The position numbers and the translations under genes were made by a program. DNA of 64,000 nt from the NCBI GenBank assembly GCA_041745295.1, contig JBGTJE010000004.1, forward strand, positions 118,750-182,749. The letters run 5' to 3'. This document shows positions 53,287 through 62,506 of the stretch, piece by piece; the stretch's first letter is position 1; every line of letters starts with the position of its first letter. Origin of the DNA: JANMEB01 sp041745295 (lineage in GTDB: Bacteria; Planctomycetota; Planctomycetia; Pirellulales; Pirellulaceae). The notes beneath the pieces are model-generated. The model was not told where the DNA came from. It saw only the letters and a list, made by a program, of their open reading frames with translations, and ran no database searches.

Positions 53287-55014
53287 GTGACTGCCAAGTG
53301 CGTTACATCGTTTTGGTCGATTTGCTTGGTCGTGAGCCAGTTGCCTTCCGCGGCATTTTCTCAAGCGGGGACACCGCAGGATTGGAGGGCTTCTGGTATG
53401 CAGGGAGCCGTCGCCACGGGCAGCCGACAAGCAGCGGATGCGGGGCTAGAGTTGCTCCAGGCCGGCGGAAACGCAATCGATGCTGCCGTTTCGACAATGC
53501 TCGTGCAATCCGTTGTCGAATCGTCATTGGCTTGCTTTGGCGGCGAAGTCCCGCTGATTGTTTACGACGCCAAGCGAAACGTGGTCGAAGTCGTCGCAGG
53601 GCTGGGCGCGGCTCCGCGATTGGCCACGCCGCAATGGTTTGCCGAAAATCGAAAAGGCGTCATCCAGGGACGCGGCGACATCGCCAACTGCATTGTGCCG
53701 GGGGTCTTGGACGCCTGCCTGACCGCCTTGGATCGATACGGCACGAAGACATTTACCGAGTGCGCCAAGCCGATGCTGAAAATCTTGCGGCAGCGAGCCG
53801 CGATGACTGTCGCCGACGTCAAACAAGCGGGTCAACGTCGCAATCAAGGCTTGGATGCCGAACGATGGATCGCGGACCACAAAAACTTTCTCAAGACAAT
53901 CGAACGACTGGTCCTTGCGGAATCGCAATCAGGCGGAGATCGCCAGCGAGGTCTGCGCTTCGTCGCGGACTATTTCTATCGCGGACCCATTGCCAAGGAG
54001 ATCGACGCTTGGTCCCAAGCGTCGGGTGGGCTTTTGCGTTATACCGATTTTGCTCAACACCACACGCGAATTGAAGAGCCTTTGAAAATCGATTACCAAG
54101 GCCACACGATTTGCAAGTGTGGAGCCTGGACACAAGGTCCCTTCCTTCTGCAGACGTTGACATTTCTGGAGGGGTACGATCTGTCGGCCATGCAACCTGG
54201 CTCCGCAGACTACATTCACTTGGTCACCGAATCGATGAAACTCTGTTTTGCCGACCGTGACGCGTTTTTTGGCGACCCGAATTTCATCGACGTCCCGATC
54301 GAGCGACTCTTGTCGGGTGAATATTTGACGCTGCGTCGCAGTCTCATGAATCGCGAAGCCGCGGCAATCGAGCAGATTCCCGGTGATCCTTACCGCATGC
54401 GACCGCGGTTGGGAGTCGCGCCTCGCGATCACCAGATCGTTGCCGGGCATAGCAGCGACACTTCGAATTGTCTGGTCGCCGACCAATGGGGCAATGTGGT
54501 TGCCGCGACGCCCAGTGGTTGGGGAGGGGTGATGGCGGGTGACACGGGCATCCAATTGGGAAGCCGCATGATCGGCCTGACGGTCTGGGAGGGGCATCCC
54601 AGCTTCCTCGCGCCAGGAAAGCGACCGCGGATCACGTTGACGCCGACCCTCGTATTGAAAGACGGCAAACCCGTGTTCGCGGTTAGCGTTGCCGGCGGCG
54701 ACCAACAGGACCAAGCGTCAATTCAGATCCTGCTCAACCGGCTCGTTTTCAAACTCGATCCTGAAAAGTCGGTTCGTTCGACGCGGTTTGGAACCGACCA
54801 TCACATCAATTGGTTCGGGCACGAGCCCGCCAAACTCGGCAGTTTGACCGCGCCGCGCGGTTTGGATGAAGTTACGCTTGCCGAGTTGCGCCGCCGCGGC
54901 CACCAAGTGACCGTGGGTCGCCCCGCCGCGACGGCGGTCGTGTTGGCGATCGATCGAGAGACCGGGATGAAGTCTGCAGTTGGCGAACAAGGCCGCAACG
55001 TCGCGGCGTATTAG
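53287..55014 (+). CDS. ggt: Secreted gamma-glutamyltransferase
   Basis: Ntn-hydrolase of 575 residues that transfers gamma-glutamyl groups, for example from glutathione. The signal peptide VTSFWSICLVVSQLPSAAFS is followed by GMQGAVATGSRQAADAGLEL, GGNAIDAAV and the autocleavage site with the catalytic Thr, HSSDTSNCLVADQWGNVVAA, where the Thr starts the small subunit. GWGGVMAGDTGIQLGSRM and ITLTPTLVLKDGKPVFAV are family motifs. ATATPTG-type oxyanion motifs are conserved. It is a full-length enzyme starting with GTG. It stands alone on the plus strand, divergent from the TPR gene. Confidence 0.93.
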   Translation: MTAKCVTSFWSICLVVSQLPSAAFSQAGTPQDWRASGMQGAVATGSRQAADAGLELLQAGGNAIDAAVSTMLVQSVVESSLACFGGEVPLIVYDAKRNVVEVVAGLGAAPRLATPQWFAENRKGVIQGRGDIANCIVPGVLDACLTALDRYGTKTFTECAKPMLKILRQRAAMTVADVKQAGQRRNQGLDAERWIADHKNFLKTIERLVLAESQSGGDRQRGLRFVADYFYRGPIAKEIDAWSQASGGLLRYTDFAQHHTRIEEPLKIDYQGHTICKCGAWTQGPFLLQTLTFLEGYDLSAMQPGSADYIHLVTESMKLCFADRDAFFGDPNFIDVPIERLLSGEYLTLRRSLMNREAAAIEQIPGDPYRMRPRLGVAPRDHQIVAGHSSDTSNCLVADQWGNVVAATPSGWGGVMAGDTGIQLGSRMIGLTVWEGHPSFLAPGKRPRITLTPTLVLKDGKPVFAVSVAGGDQQDQASIQILLNRLVFKLDPEKSVRSTRFGTDHHINWFGHEPAKLGSLTAPRGLDEVTLAELRRRGHQVTVGRPAATAVVLAIDRETGMKSAVGEQGRNVAAY

Positions 55015-55054
55015 TAGATTAAGTAGGTCTCGCGAGACCTACCGGTGATCAGTG

Positions 55055-55227
55055 CTGGTAGCGAGCTGAGGGTGTCCGGGAATTCGATCATTGTTTTTCA
55101 GACTGCGCGGTTTGCGATGCTACAATACGATATGCCGCGCAGCCGTCATTCCGGGCTGAGTCCCGGAATGACGAAAAGCTGGTGGCGGCCAGCGCTGAAT
55201 TCCCGGACACCCTCAGCGAGCTACCAG
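55055..55227. mobile_element. Candidate MITE with 31-bp terminal inverted repeats
   Basis: Arms 55055-55085 and 55197-55227 are complementary at all but four central positions (GAGCTGAGG against its partner). Inside, GCCGCGCAGCCGTCATTCCG and GGGCTGAGTCCCGGAATGAC form a further hairpin. The element is 173 bp long with no coding frame, and a disrupted relative occurs at 30686-30930. No target-site duplication was seen. It lies in the promoter gap of the uxs-like gene, 74 bp before its start. Confidence 0.6.
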
Positions 55228-55301
55228 TGGCACCTGGAGCCCATTATAGTGTTTGATCTTAGAAACCACACAATTCAAGAAATCAGGATGGCGAGCAATA
55301 C

Positions 55302-56276
55302 GTGTCGAAAATTCAACGAATCTTGGTGACCGGCGGGGCAGGGTTTCTGGGATCGCATTTGTGCGAACGACTGGTGGAACAAGATCACGACGTGATTTGC
55401 CTCGACAATTTCTTTACCAGCCAAAAATCCAATGTGGTTCACTTATTGCCCCGTTCGAACTTCGAGCTGATTCGGCACGACGTGACCCAGCCGATTTGGC
55501 TCGAAGTCGACCAGATTTATAACTTGGCCTGCCCGGCGGCTCCCGGACATTACCAATACAATCCGATCAAGACATTGAAAACGTCAGTCTTGGGTGCGAT
55601 GACCGTTTTGGGTATGGCCAAACGTTGCCAGGCCAAAGTCTTTCAAGCCTCGACGAGCGAAGTTTACGGCGATCCCGAAGTCCACCCGCAACCGGAATCC
55701 TATCGCGGCTGCGTCAATCCGATCGGCGTTCGAGCGTGTTACGACGAAGGCAAACGGGCAGCCGAGACGCTATTCATGGACTATCACCGCATGCACAAGC
55801 TGCGGACTCGAATCTGTCGAATCTTTAATACATACGGTCCGCGGATGCACCCGTTCGATGGTCGCGTCGTATCGAACTTTATCCGCCAAGCCCTCGCGGG
55901 GGAGGACATTACGATTTACGGCGACGGATCGCAGACTCGTTCGTTTTGCTACCGCGACGATCTAGTCGAAGGATTCATTCGGTTGATGAACGCACCGGAC
56001 GGGTTGTTCGAGCCGATCAATTTGGGAAACCCCGGCGAGTACACGATCAAGCAACTTGCCGAACTCACGATCGAGCTGACGAAATCTAAGTCCAAGCTCG
56101 TGTATCGACCGCTCCCCGCCGACGATCCCACGCGCCGACAACCCGATATCACGCTCGCAAAAAAACATCTCCAGTGGGAGCCGACGATTCCACTGCGCGA
56201 CGGGCTGCAAAAGACAATCGACTGGTTCCGGAAGATCGATCCCGAGCAATATCGCCCTCCGACGCCGAATTACTAG
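55302..56276 (+). CDS. uxs: UDP-glucuronate decarboxylase (UDP-xylose synthase)
   Basis: NAD-dependent short-chain dehydrogenase-fold enzyme of 324 residues converting UDP-glucuronate to UDP-xylose for surface polysaccharides. The Rossmann motif is ILVTGGAGFLGSHLCERL; ASTSEVYGDPEVHPQPE and NPIGVRACYDEGKRAAE (catalytic YxxxK), RIFNTYGPRMHPFDGRVVSN are diagnostic of the UXS branch. A full-length protein with GTG start. Upstream, a candidate MITE occupies the promoter region. The next gene is a flavin oxidase in the same direction after a 153-bp gap with a hairpin repeat. Confidence 0.94.
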   Translation: MSKIQRILVTGGAGFLGSHLCERLVEQDHDVICLDNFFTSQKSNVVHLLPRSNFELIRHDVTQPIWLEVDQIYNLACPAAPGHYQYNPIKTLKTSVLGAMTVLGMAKRCQAKVFQASTSEVYGDPEVHPQPESYRGCVNPIGVRACYDEGKRAAETLFMDYHRMHKLRTRICRIFNTYGPRMHPFDGRVVSNFIRQALAGEDITIYGDGSQTRSFCYRDDLVEGFIRLMNAPDGLFEPINLGNPGEYTIKQLAELTIELTKSKSKLVYRPLPADDPTRRQPDITLAKKHLQWEPTIPLRDGLQKTIDWFRKIDPEQYRPPTPNY

Positions 56277-56298
56277 TGATTCATCGCCCCAAGAATCT

Positions 56299-56380
56299 TG
56301 TGTGCCACTGGCTCCGCCAGTGCGCATTTCCAATCAGGTTGAGCTGATCGGAAATCACTAGCAAAGCCAGTGGCACACAA
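56299..56380. repeat. Inverted repeat (GTGCCACTGGC family)
   Basis: TTGTGTGCCACTGGC at 56299 and GCCAGTGGCACACAA ending at 56380 are complementary arms of a hairpin, with imperfect pairing extending inward (CCAATCAG with CTGATCGG). It belongs to the same family as 20183-20249. Confidence 0.8.
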
Positions 56381-56429
56381 TCGAAAATTTATTCGTCAGC
56401 ACTCTTGTCGTGCGCGCTGGTTAGTGACC

Positions 56430-57584
56430 ATGTCCACCGAGTATGAAGTCGTCGTCTTAGGAGCGGGAGGCATTGGAAGCGCGGCGTTTTATCACGCTGC
56501 CAAACTCGGCCGAAAAGTCCTCGCATTAGAGCAGTTTGGCGCGGCGCACGATCGCGGCAGCTCGCACGGCCAGACGCGAATCATCCGCCAAGCGTATTTC
56601 GAACACCCCGACTACGTCCCACTGCTGCGGGAATCGTACGAATTGTGGCGCGAACTTGAACAAGCAAGCGGCAAGCACTTGTTTTTCGAGACAGGGTTGC
56701 TCGAAGTCGGCTTTCCCGATGGTCCCATTGTGCAAGGCATCCTGCGCAGTGCCGCTGAACATCGCTTAGCGATCGAAGAAATCTCCGACGCCCAGTTCTC
56801 GCAGCGTTTCCCGACATTTTGTAAAGTCACGGACCAAGTCGCACTGTTCGAACGCAACGCCGGATACCTGTTGGTCGAGCAATGCGTTCAAGCCCACCTC
56901 GACGCGGCCATCGCCGCCGGCGGCGAATTTCGACCGTTCGCACGCGTAAGCGATATTCGCCAGCACAAAACTCGCGTGCTGATCTCGACCGAACAAGGCG
57001 ATATTTTTGCACATCACGTCATTGTCGCGGCCGGCGCGTGGACGGAACGACTCTTGGGGTGGCTGCGACCGGCGCTACAAGTTCGCCGAAAGCACCAATA
57101 CTGGTTTCCAATTTCCGACCAACGGTTCCAGGCGAGTGCCGGCTGCCCAACGTATTTTTTTGAAACCGACGACGGACATTTTTATGGCTTTCCGATCCTC
57201 GAACGCGGCGTGAGCAAAGTCGCTCGCCACACCGGCGGCGATCCCGTTCTCGATCCGACAACCGTCGATCGGTCGATGGACCAAAATGAATTGGCGAAAG
57301 TCCGCGACTTTGTACGAAAACACCTCGGTCAAACCGTTGATCAGCCCGTTTTGCATTCCGTCTGCATGTATACGATGTCCGCCGACGAACACTTCATTGT
57401 TGATCGGCATCCCGAGATTCCGCAAATTGTCTTTTGCGCAGGGTTGTCGGGGCATGGTTTCAAATTTGCTCCGGCGTTGGGGCGATACCTCAATTCGCTT
57501 TCGGATGGCACGACCGATTCGCGATTTGATTTTTTGAAATCGTCGCGACCCGCGGTGCAGGATTCGCTTTTCACCCACGACTAA
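56430..57584 (+). CDS. FAD-dependent monomeric sarcosine oxidase/N-methyltryptophan oxidase-like protein
   Basis: Flavoprotein of 384 residues of the MSOX/SolA family, oxidising N-methyl amino acids with O2 to an aldehyde, ammonia or amine and H2O2. The Rossmann motif is YEVVVLGAGGIGSAAFYHAA; SSHGQTRIIRQAYFEHPDYV, GWLRPALQVRRKHQYWFPI and VCMYTMSADEHFIVDRHPEI are typical, the Cys of VCMYT being the covalent flavin attachment site and C-terminal LSGHGFKFAPALGRYL binding the dinucleotide. The substrate is not certain. ATG 56430 (MSTEYEVVVLG) is chosen; a longer frame starts in the preceding repeat. Confidence 0.92.
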   Translation: MSTEYEVVVLGAGGIGSAAFYHAAKLGRKVLALEQFGAAHDRGSSHGQTRIIRQAYFEHPDYVPLLRESYELWRELEQASGKHLFFETGLLEVGFPDGPIVQGILRSAAEHRLAIEEISDAQFSQRFPTFCKVTDQVALFERNAGYLLVEQCVQAHLDAAIAAGGEFRPFARVSDIRQHKTRVLISTEQGDIFAHHVIVAAGAWTERLLGWLRPALQVRRKHQYWFPISDQRFQASAGCPTYFFETDDGHFYGFPILERGVSKVARHTGGDPVLDPTTVDRSMDQNELAKVRDFVRKHLGQTVDQPVLHSVCMYTMSADEHFIVDRHPEIPQIVFCAGLSGHGFKFAPALGRYLNSLSDGTTDSRFDFLKSSRPAVQDSLFTHD

Positions 57585-57716
57585 TTCTCGCGAGGTCGTT
57601 TGGCGCGGACAGTGCAGCAATGCAACGACGCCCCCCTCCCGAGCCCTCCCCGCCGAGGGGAGGGAAAAGAATCTGCGTTCACTGGTTCCCTTGCTCCTGG
57701 CTGGGAACCAGTGCGG

Positions 57717-60377
57717 CTAGGTCAGAATTCGATCCCAACCGCCTCTTGCGTCGACGTGGGCTTCGATCGCTAGGCAAATCGCCCGCATGCGCCGAATCGT
57801 CTGGAGGACATCCGCAAATTGCTGTTGGGTATCGCTCGTGAATCTACGGCCGGCACGATCGCCGAGCCATTTCCGACACACCTGGTGGCTGCCAGCTCGA
57901 AACGCCCATGTCTCTTCGTCCACACCGTCGGCGACCACATGCTCACCGATTCGAATTTGACGTTGTACCCATTTCGGCTTTGTGATTGCGAGGTCGGCGT
58001 CCAAAGGTGAACCTACTGTCGCTTCATCGGGCGAACAACCGTGCCCGGCGATTGTTCGCGCTAAATTCTTGCCGCATTGAGCCAAGCAGCGAAAGGTTTG
58101 CTCGTTCTCGGTCACCGCGATGGGAATGAAATCATGTCGCATCGCGGCATGCCGCAGGGCTCGATACGACGACGAAAACGCGATCGCCACCAAATAGGCA
58201 AATAAATCGCAACCGGTTAACGAATCATGAACGGTGGATTCGCTCGCAAAGACCTCTATTCCTTTGCGCGACGCCAAGTCGAATTCGCAGCCCAGTTTTC
58301 GCGAGGCCAATTCGAGCAAACCGTCCGAAAAGTTATAGGGAGTGTCATCGTCCCAGGTCATCAGCGGAAACACATACTCATTGCCCCGATTATCCGAGCG
58401 CAAAATACCATCGATAGTCGGCCAGCGCGTGATCCAAAAATAGTTCGCCGAAATATCGTCCGGCGTTTGCCGCCGCGCGATCAGGGCCAGATTCTCTCCG
58501 CCGATCATCAAGCTAGAAACGGCCATGCGTCGCCAATCCACCATGCGGTGGTGCCAATACACGTAGCGATCATCCAGCGGGCGGTAACTGCAACGCCGAA
58601 TGTGATCTTGCCAGTTGGAATCCGCGCTCAACAGGGCCCGGGCCTCGGCCAACGTCCAACCACGAGTATCCCCGCGGGGGTATTTGTGACTGCGACTTTT
58701 TTTGAAGAGCGATTCCCGCAATGCCGCGTCGCTCACGCGCGGATCGCGCAACGGAGCAATCCGCGCCAATACTTCAGCGCACTCAAAGCCAATCACGAGG
58801 GCATCGCGGGCCGTGACGATTGCGGATGATTTGCGAATGAAACACTGGTCCAATGGAATGGACTCGGCGAGCGATCGTTTCTCGAGCTTGGCGGCGACCT
58901 GAAACAAGAACAATGGCGCCGCGGGAGCCACGTTCAGCTCGCGCTGGGTAATACTCGACTCGTCGGCCAATCGATGCAGTTTGTCCGACGCGTCGCCGCG
59001 GTGAACGTGAAGTTCGATCTGCCGAGTTCCGCCATGCGAATCGGAATGCTTGGTGAGTACGGACAAGGCGATGCCGCTGCGAATGCCAAAGACATTCTCT
59101 TGCAGCGACCCGTGGTCGCGATTCGATCGGTCGTCCCCCCCTTGGAAATCGTGGACCTCAATCCGATCAAAAGTCTGAAGCCACTGATACCGCAAGCCGC
59201 GCATCGTGACGTGTTGCAAGAATCCGCGGTTGGTCAGCAGGGCGATGATCCCTCCGGATTGCTGAATTCGCCAGTGGGCGAATCGCAGAAACTGAATGTA
59301 GTGGTCGTAGAGCCACGTCTTTCGCTCGGCGATCGGTCCGTGTGCAGATTGAAAGTAGTCGACGGATCCGCCTGGGCCAGAATGTTGCCCGTGCATCAGT
59401 TTCCGCATTCCGGGGATCGCAGCGGCTTGAGCGGCCCCGTAGGGCGGATTGCCCACGATCACAAAAAACTGCGTACGGCGAAATCGATCCAACGGATCTG
59501 ACGAGTTTACAGTCGCGCGTTGACTCAGTTGTTTCGCGGACCCATCCAATGTGGCCAGCGGATTCAAGTGCCAGAGCGCTAAATCCGCGTCCGCTGCAAA
59601 ATCGAAACCACTTCGCAGCAAACTGGTTGCCAAGCGAACGTGGGCGCAAGCAAGCGGAGCCAATTGAATGTCGCACGCAAAGATTCGTGGCAGCAAGCGA
59701 TTCGTCACGACGCTGGACCAGTCGTCGCGACAAGTCGCCGCTTGTTGCCGGAGCTGAAAATGCCGCCGCGCAACTTTGATGATTGCGCTCAAAAATGCGC
59801 CGCTGCCGACCGCGGGGTCGAGCAGATTGAGTTGTCGACCGGCCGATAGATCGTCCCCGCATTCCGCGACCGCTTCGGCGACCTCGTGCGCCAAGATCCC
59901 TTCCGCCTGGCCGAATTGATCGATCAGGTTTTTGTGGGCACGAGCAACAACAAATTCCGCCAGAACTCCCGGCGTGCAATAGAACCCGTGACGGCGTCGA
60001 TTGCGAGGATCCATTGCCGCGAGAACACGTTCGAAGACATCGTGTCGGCTGGCTTCGGTCCAATGGCCGAGTGGCGCGATGAACGACTCCGCACTCCGCG
60101 AAGCGGCCATCGCGAATGCCCAATCCAAAATACCGCGCACCCCTTCCGATGCCGAACCAGCCAACCAATTTTGAATTCGAACTTGGTCCCCAGGCGAAGT
60201 CCGATTCCACCGCTGACGGATGAACAAGATCAAACCGAGCACGCCGAGCGGGCCGCTCTCTATGCTAGGATCAAACCTTTGGGCGATGTCGGGTGGTAGT
60301 TCCCGCGCGACGAAATCGTGCAAGCGACCTAGATGGCGCCGAACATCCATGCGATTGGACAAAAGGGTTTGGCTCAT
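57717..60377 (-). CDS. Adenine-specific DNA methyltransferase of ISP/LlaBIII-like type, without visible nuclease
   Basis: N6-adenine methyltransferase of 886 residues. Motif X region RRRHGFYCTPGVLAEFVVAR (128-147) and motif I LLDPAVGSGAFLSAI (185-199), then motif IV NPPYG (310-314) are typical. The C-terminal half (for example CSYRPLDDRYVYWHHRMVDW and ANYFWITRWPTIDGILRSDN) resembles the specificity domain of type ISP enzymes. In contrast with type ISP or type IIG enzymes I see no PD-ExK nuclease or helicase motifs in the 120 residues before motif X. No other restriction or BREX gene is adjacent. A solitary methyltransferase or the remnant of a larger system is inferred. Start at 60377 is uncertain. 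Confidence 0.88.
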   Translation of the reverse strand: MSQTLLSNRMDVRRHLGRLHDFVARELPPDIAQRFDPSIESGPLGVLGLILFIRQRWNRTSPGDQVRIQNWLAGSASEGVRGILDWAFAMAASRSAESFIAPLGHWTEASRHDVFERVLAAMDPRNRRRHGFYCTPGVLAEFVVARAHKNLIDQFGQAEGILAHEVAEAVAECGDDLSAGRQLNLLDPAVGSGAFLSAIIKVARRHFQLRQQAATCRDDWSSVVTNRLLPRIFACDIQLAPLACAHVRLATSLLRSGFDFAADADLALWHLNPLATLDGSAKQLSQRATVNSSDPLDRFRRTQFFVIVGNPPYGAAQAAAIPGMRKLMHGQHSGPGGSVDYFQSAHGPIAERKTWLYDHYIQFLRFAHWRIQQSGGIIALLTNRGFLQHVTMRGLRYQWLQTFDRIEVHDFQGGDDRSNRDHGSLQENVFGIRSGIALSVLTKHSDSHGGTRQIELHVHRGDASDKLHRLADESSITQRELNVAPAAPLFLFQVAAKLEKRSLAESIPLDQCFIRKSSAIVTARDALVIGFECAEVLARIAPLRDPRVSDAALRESLFKKSRSHKYPRGDTRGWTLAEARALLSADSNWQDHIRRCSYRPLDDRYVYWHHRMVDWRRMAVSSLMIGGENLALIARRQTPDDISANYFWITRWPTIDGILRSDNRGNEYVFPLMTWDDDTPYNFSDGLLELASRKLGCEFDLASRKGIEVFASESTVHDSLTGCDLFAYLVAIAFSSSYRALRHAAMRHDFIPIAVTENEQTFRCLAQCGKNLARTIAGHGCSPDEATVGSPLDADLAITKPKWVQRQIRIGEHVVADGVDEETWAFRAGSHQVCRKWLGDRAGRRFTSDTQQQFADVLQTIRRMRAICLAIEAHVDARGGWDRILT

Positions 60378-60422
60378 CGTTGGATTGAAGATTGCTCGGC
60401 TCGCGAGATCAACGGGTCGGGT

Positions 60423-60854
60423 TCATAAACGATTCCCTTCCTTCCCTTCCTCCCCATGCGCGTTTCGGGAGTAAGCGGCGATCTCGAACGGATTGTCATG
60501 ATAAGCATCTTTGCCGATGAGCCACAACCAAGCTGAACTGCCTAAGTAGGCGAACAAGAAAAAGGGCCCCCAAATTTCGTATTGCCGAACGTGGACATGT
60601 TCGTGGTCCCGCGCGGTTTCCAGCGACGACGCCGTCTGACCCAAAATGGTATGCCCCAAAGTCAACGCCTGTGTTGCGTCGCCAAGTGGCGTATGGCAAA
60701 TGAGCCAACCAACAAACCCGCCGTGAAATTCCAGGCAGCCCCGCCGAATTTGGACTTGGCCGCCGCTGCACAAACCGGCCAAGCCAACGACCAAGCCCAG
60801 GATCGTGTTGGGCAATGTCCAAACTATGACGATCAGTTTTATCACGCTCGGCAT
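60423..60854 (-). CDS. Small membrane protein with HExxH motif
   Basis: Protein of 143 residues of unknown family. Two hydrophobic stretches (about 7-27 and 95-113) enclose ARDHEHVHVRQYEIW, where HEHVH (84-88) matches the zinc-protease HExxH pattern, and NPFEIAAYSRNA near residue 121 carries a possible third ligand (E124) of the NPxExxAY type. TLGHTILG contains another histidine. This gives a small gluzincin-like membrane peptidase candidate. It lies upstream of the DNA methyltransferase on the same strand, 45 bp away, so the two may be co-transcribed. Activity is inference only. Confidence 0.65.
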   Translation of the reverse strand: MPSVIKLIVIVWTLPNTILGLVVGLAGLCSGGQVQIRRGCLEFHGGFVGWLICHTPLGDATQALTLGHTILGQTASSLETARDHEHVHVRQYEIWGPFFLFAYLGSSAWLWLIGKDAYHDNPFEIAAYSRNAHGEEGKEGNRL

Positions 60855-61039
60855 AGTCGATAATCCGGCAGCCCGTTTGAATAATTCACATCAAACCCAA
60901 AGGACGAGCTTTGATGTCGTGCCTTACTTGTTCCCTGTCCCCGAATCTGCACGCGCATGTAAGCCAAACAATTTGTCGAACATCGCCGCGTGCAGATTGG
61001 GGGAGAGGGCAGGGTGAGGGACCGAAACTTGAAAGTCAC

Positions 61040-61134
61040 CCCCTCATCCTAACCTTCTCCCCCAAATTCGACGCGAAATCGTTTTTCGTGTTTGCACGAT
61101 CTATTCCGCGTTGAATTTGAGGGAGAAGGAACAA
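61040..61134. repeat. Hairpin repeat (CCTCATCCTAACCTTCTCCC family), copy 2
   Basis: 95 bp similar to 25110-25205 along its whole length, with complementary arms of CCTTCTCCCCCAAATTC and GAATTTGAGGGAGAAGG type. The 599-bp gap 60855-61453 also has the motif GGGGGAGAGGGCAGGGTGAG at about 61000, shared with 33925-33955; nothing else recognisable was found in the gap. Confidence 0.8.
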
Positions 61135-61453
61135 CAAACTCGGAAACTAAATGCTAGCGGACCAGTTCGACGCTTGGTGTGGGCAATCGGTAATGGCGAA
61201 GTGCTTTTATCAACAAAACTCGTAACTCGTAATTCGCGGCCCAGCTTGCACTTACGTTGCGGCATGTCGAATGTCTTACAGGATCAAATTTAGGTCGAGA
61301 AATGCTAAGGCCGATAAATTCAATTGGTTTTGGAAATGTCCCTAGAACAGATGCGTACCCCGCCTTCCGCTTGCTAGTCGTGGTTTCATGTTGCTTGTAG
61401 TTCGCGCGAGTCCGAGTGACTTGGCAGGGGGAGCGATCGGGCGAGGGCCGATA

Positions 61454-62443
61454 ATGGCAGACCTAAGTCGTCATCGATGGATTCGAGGCGCGCAGCGCTT
61501 TGCGATCGCGCTGATGCTGGTTTCATGCCCAACCGCGTGGGGACAAGGCCCCGTCGGCTTGGAGCAGCTTCGCGACATCCAAACCCGGATTCAAAAAGTC
61601 GCGGCGGCCAACACGGTGGCGACCGTTTTGGTCTCCGATGGCGTCGGCTCCGGGTCAGGCGTAATCGTAAGCGCCGATGGTTTAGTCCTTACCGCGGGCC
61701 ACGTGCTGACTACGGGGGGCAATCAATACAAAGTGACTTTGCCGACGGGTCGTGAGGTCAAAGCGCACCCGCTCGGAAAAAACCTGAATATCGATGCCGG
61801 AATGTTGCAGATGGACGAGCCCGGTCCGTGGCCGCACGTCGAACTGGGAAACGCCGACTCGCTCAACGTAGGCGACTGGTCGGTTTGCCTGGGCCATCCA
61901 GGGGGTTACGAGATTGGCCGCACGCCGCCGGTTCGGGCGGGCAAGATTCTTGAGTTTCGCCCGACCCAATTGATTACCGATTGCGCCCTGATTGGCGGCG
62001 ACTCGGGGGGACCGCTGTTCGATCTCGACGGCAAGCTGATTGGAATTCACAGTTCGATCAGCGACTCGATTGCACTCAACCGGCATGTCTCGATCCGAAA
62101 CTTTCGCGAATGCTGGGATCGGCTGCTCCGAGGTGAATCCTGGGGCGAACTCCCCGACCTTGCGGAATTGGAAGACGAAGAAGCGCCCCGCGCCGGGCTT
62201 GGCATCACCGTCGATCTTAAACAGCAGAATGGCAAAATCACCAAAATAAGACCGGGTTCGGTCGCAGACAAAAATGGATTTCAAGTCGGTGACATCGTGG
62301 TTCAGATCGATGGCGTCGCGATTCAATCACCCCAACAAATCGTTGACTTGATTGCCGACAGGACGCCTGGCGATTTGATCCAAGTCACTTTGGAGCGGAA
62401 CGGTCAGCGTTTGCATTTCGAGGTGAAACTCGACGCAATTTAA
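61454..62443 (+). CDS. Exported trypsin-like serine protease with C-terminal PDZ domain (DegP-like)
   Basis: Protease of 329 residues with an N-terminal signal/anchor sequence (FAIALMLVSCPTAWG). The triad is complete: H83 in LTAGHVL, D114 in LNIDAGML and S184 in GGDSGGPLF, with SGVIVSADGLVL as the preceding strand. A PDZ domain follows (about 245-329: GKITKIRPGSVADKNGFQVG, GDIVVQIDGVAIQSPQQIV). One PDZ only, versus two in DegP. Acts outside the cytoplasm in protein quality control, by inference. ATG 61454 (MADLSRHRW) preferred over 61388. The next gene, 63 bp after the stop, is a related but inactive-looking protein. Confidence 0.92.
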   Translation: MADLSRHRWIRGAQRFAIALMLVSCPTAWGQGPVGLEQLRDIQTRIQKVAAANTVATVLVSDGVGSGSGVIVSADGLVLTAGHVLTTGGNQYKVTLPTGREVKAHPLGKNLNIDAGMLQMDEPGPWPHVELGNADSLNVGDWSVCLGHPGGYEIGRTPPVRAGKILEFRPTQLITDCALIGGDSGGPLFDLDGKLIGIHSSISDSIALNRHVSIRNFRECWDRLLRGESWGELPDLAELEDEEAPRAGLGITVDLKQQNGKITKIRPGSVADKNGFQVGDIVVQIDGVAIQSPQQIVDLIADRTPGDLIQVTLERNGQRLHFEVKLDAI

Positions 62444-62506
62444 TTCGTGACCGCCGATTCGCAGGAAGCGAACGGGCGAGATGCTGAACTATGACAAGGA
62501 AGTTGG

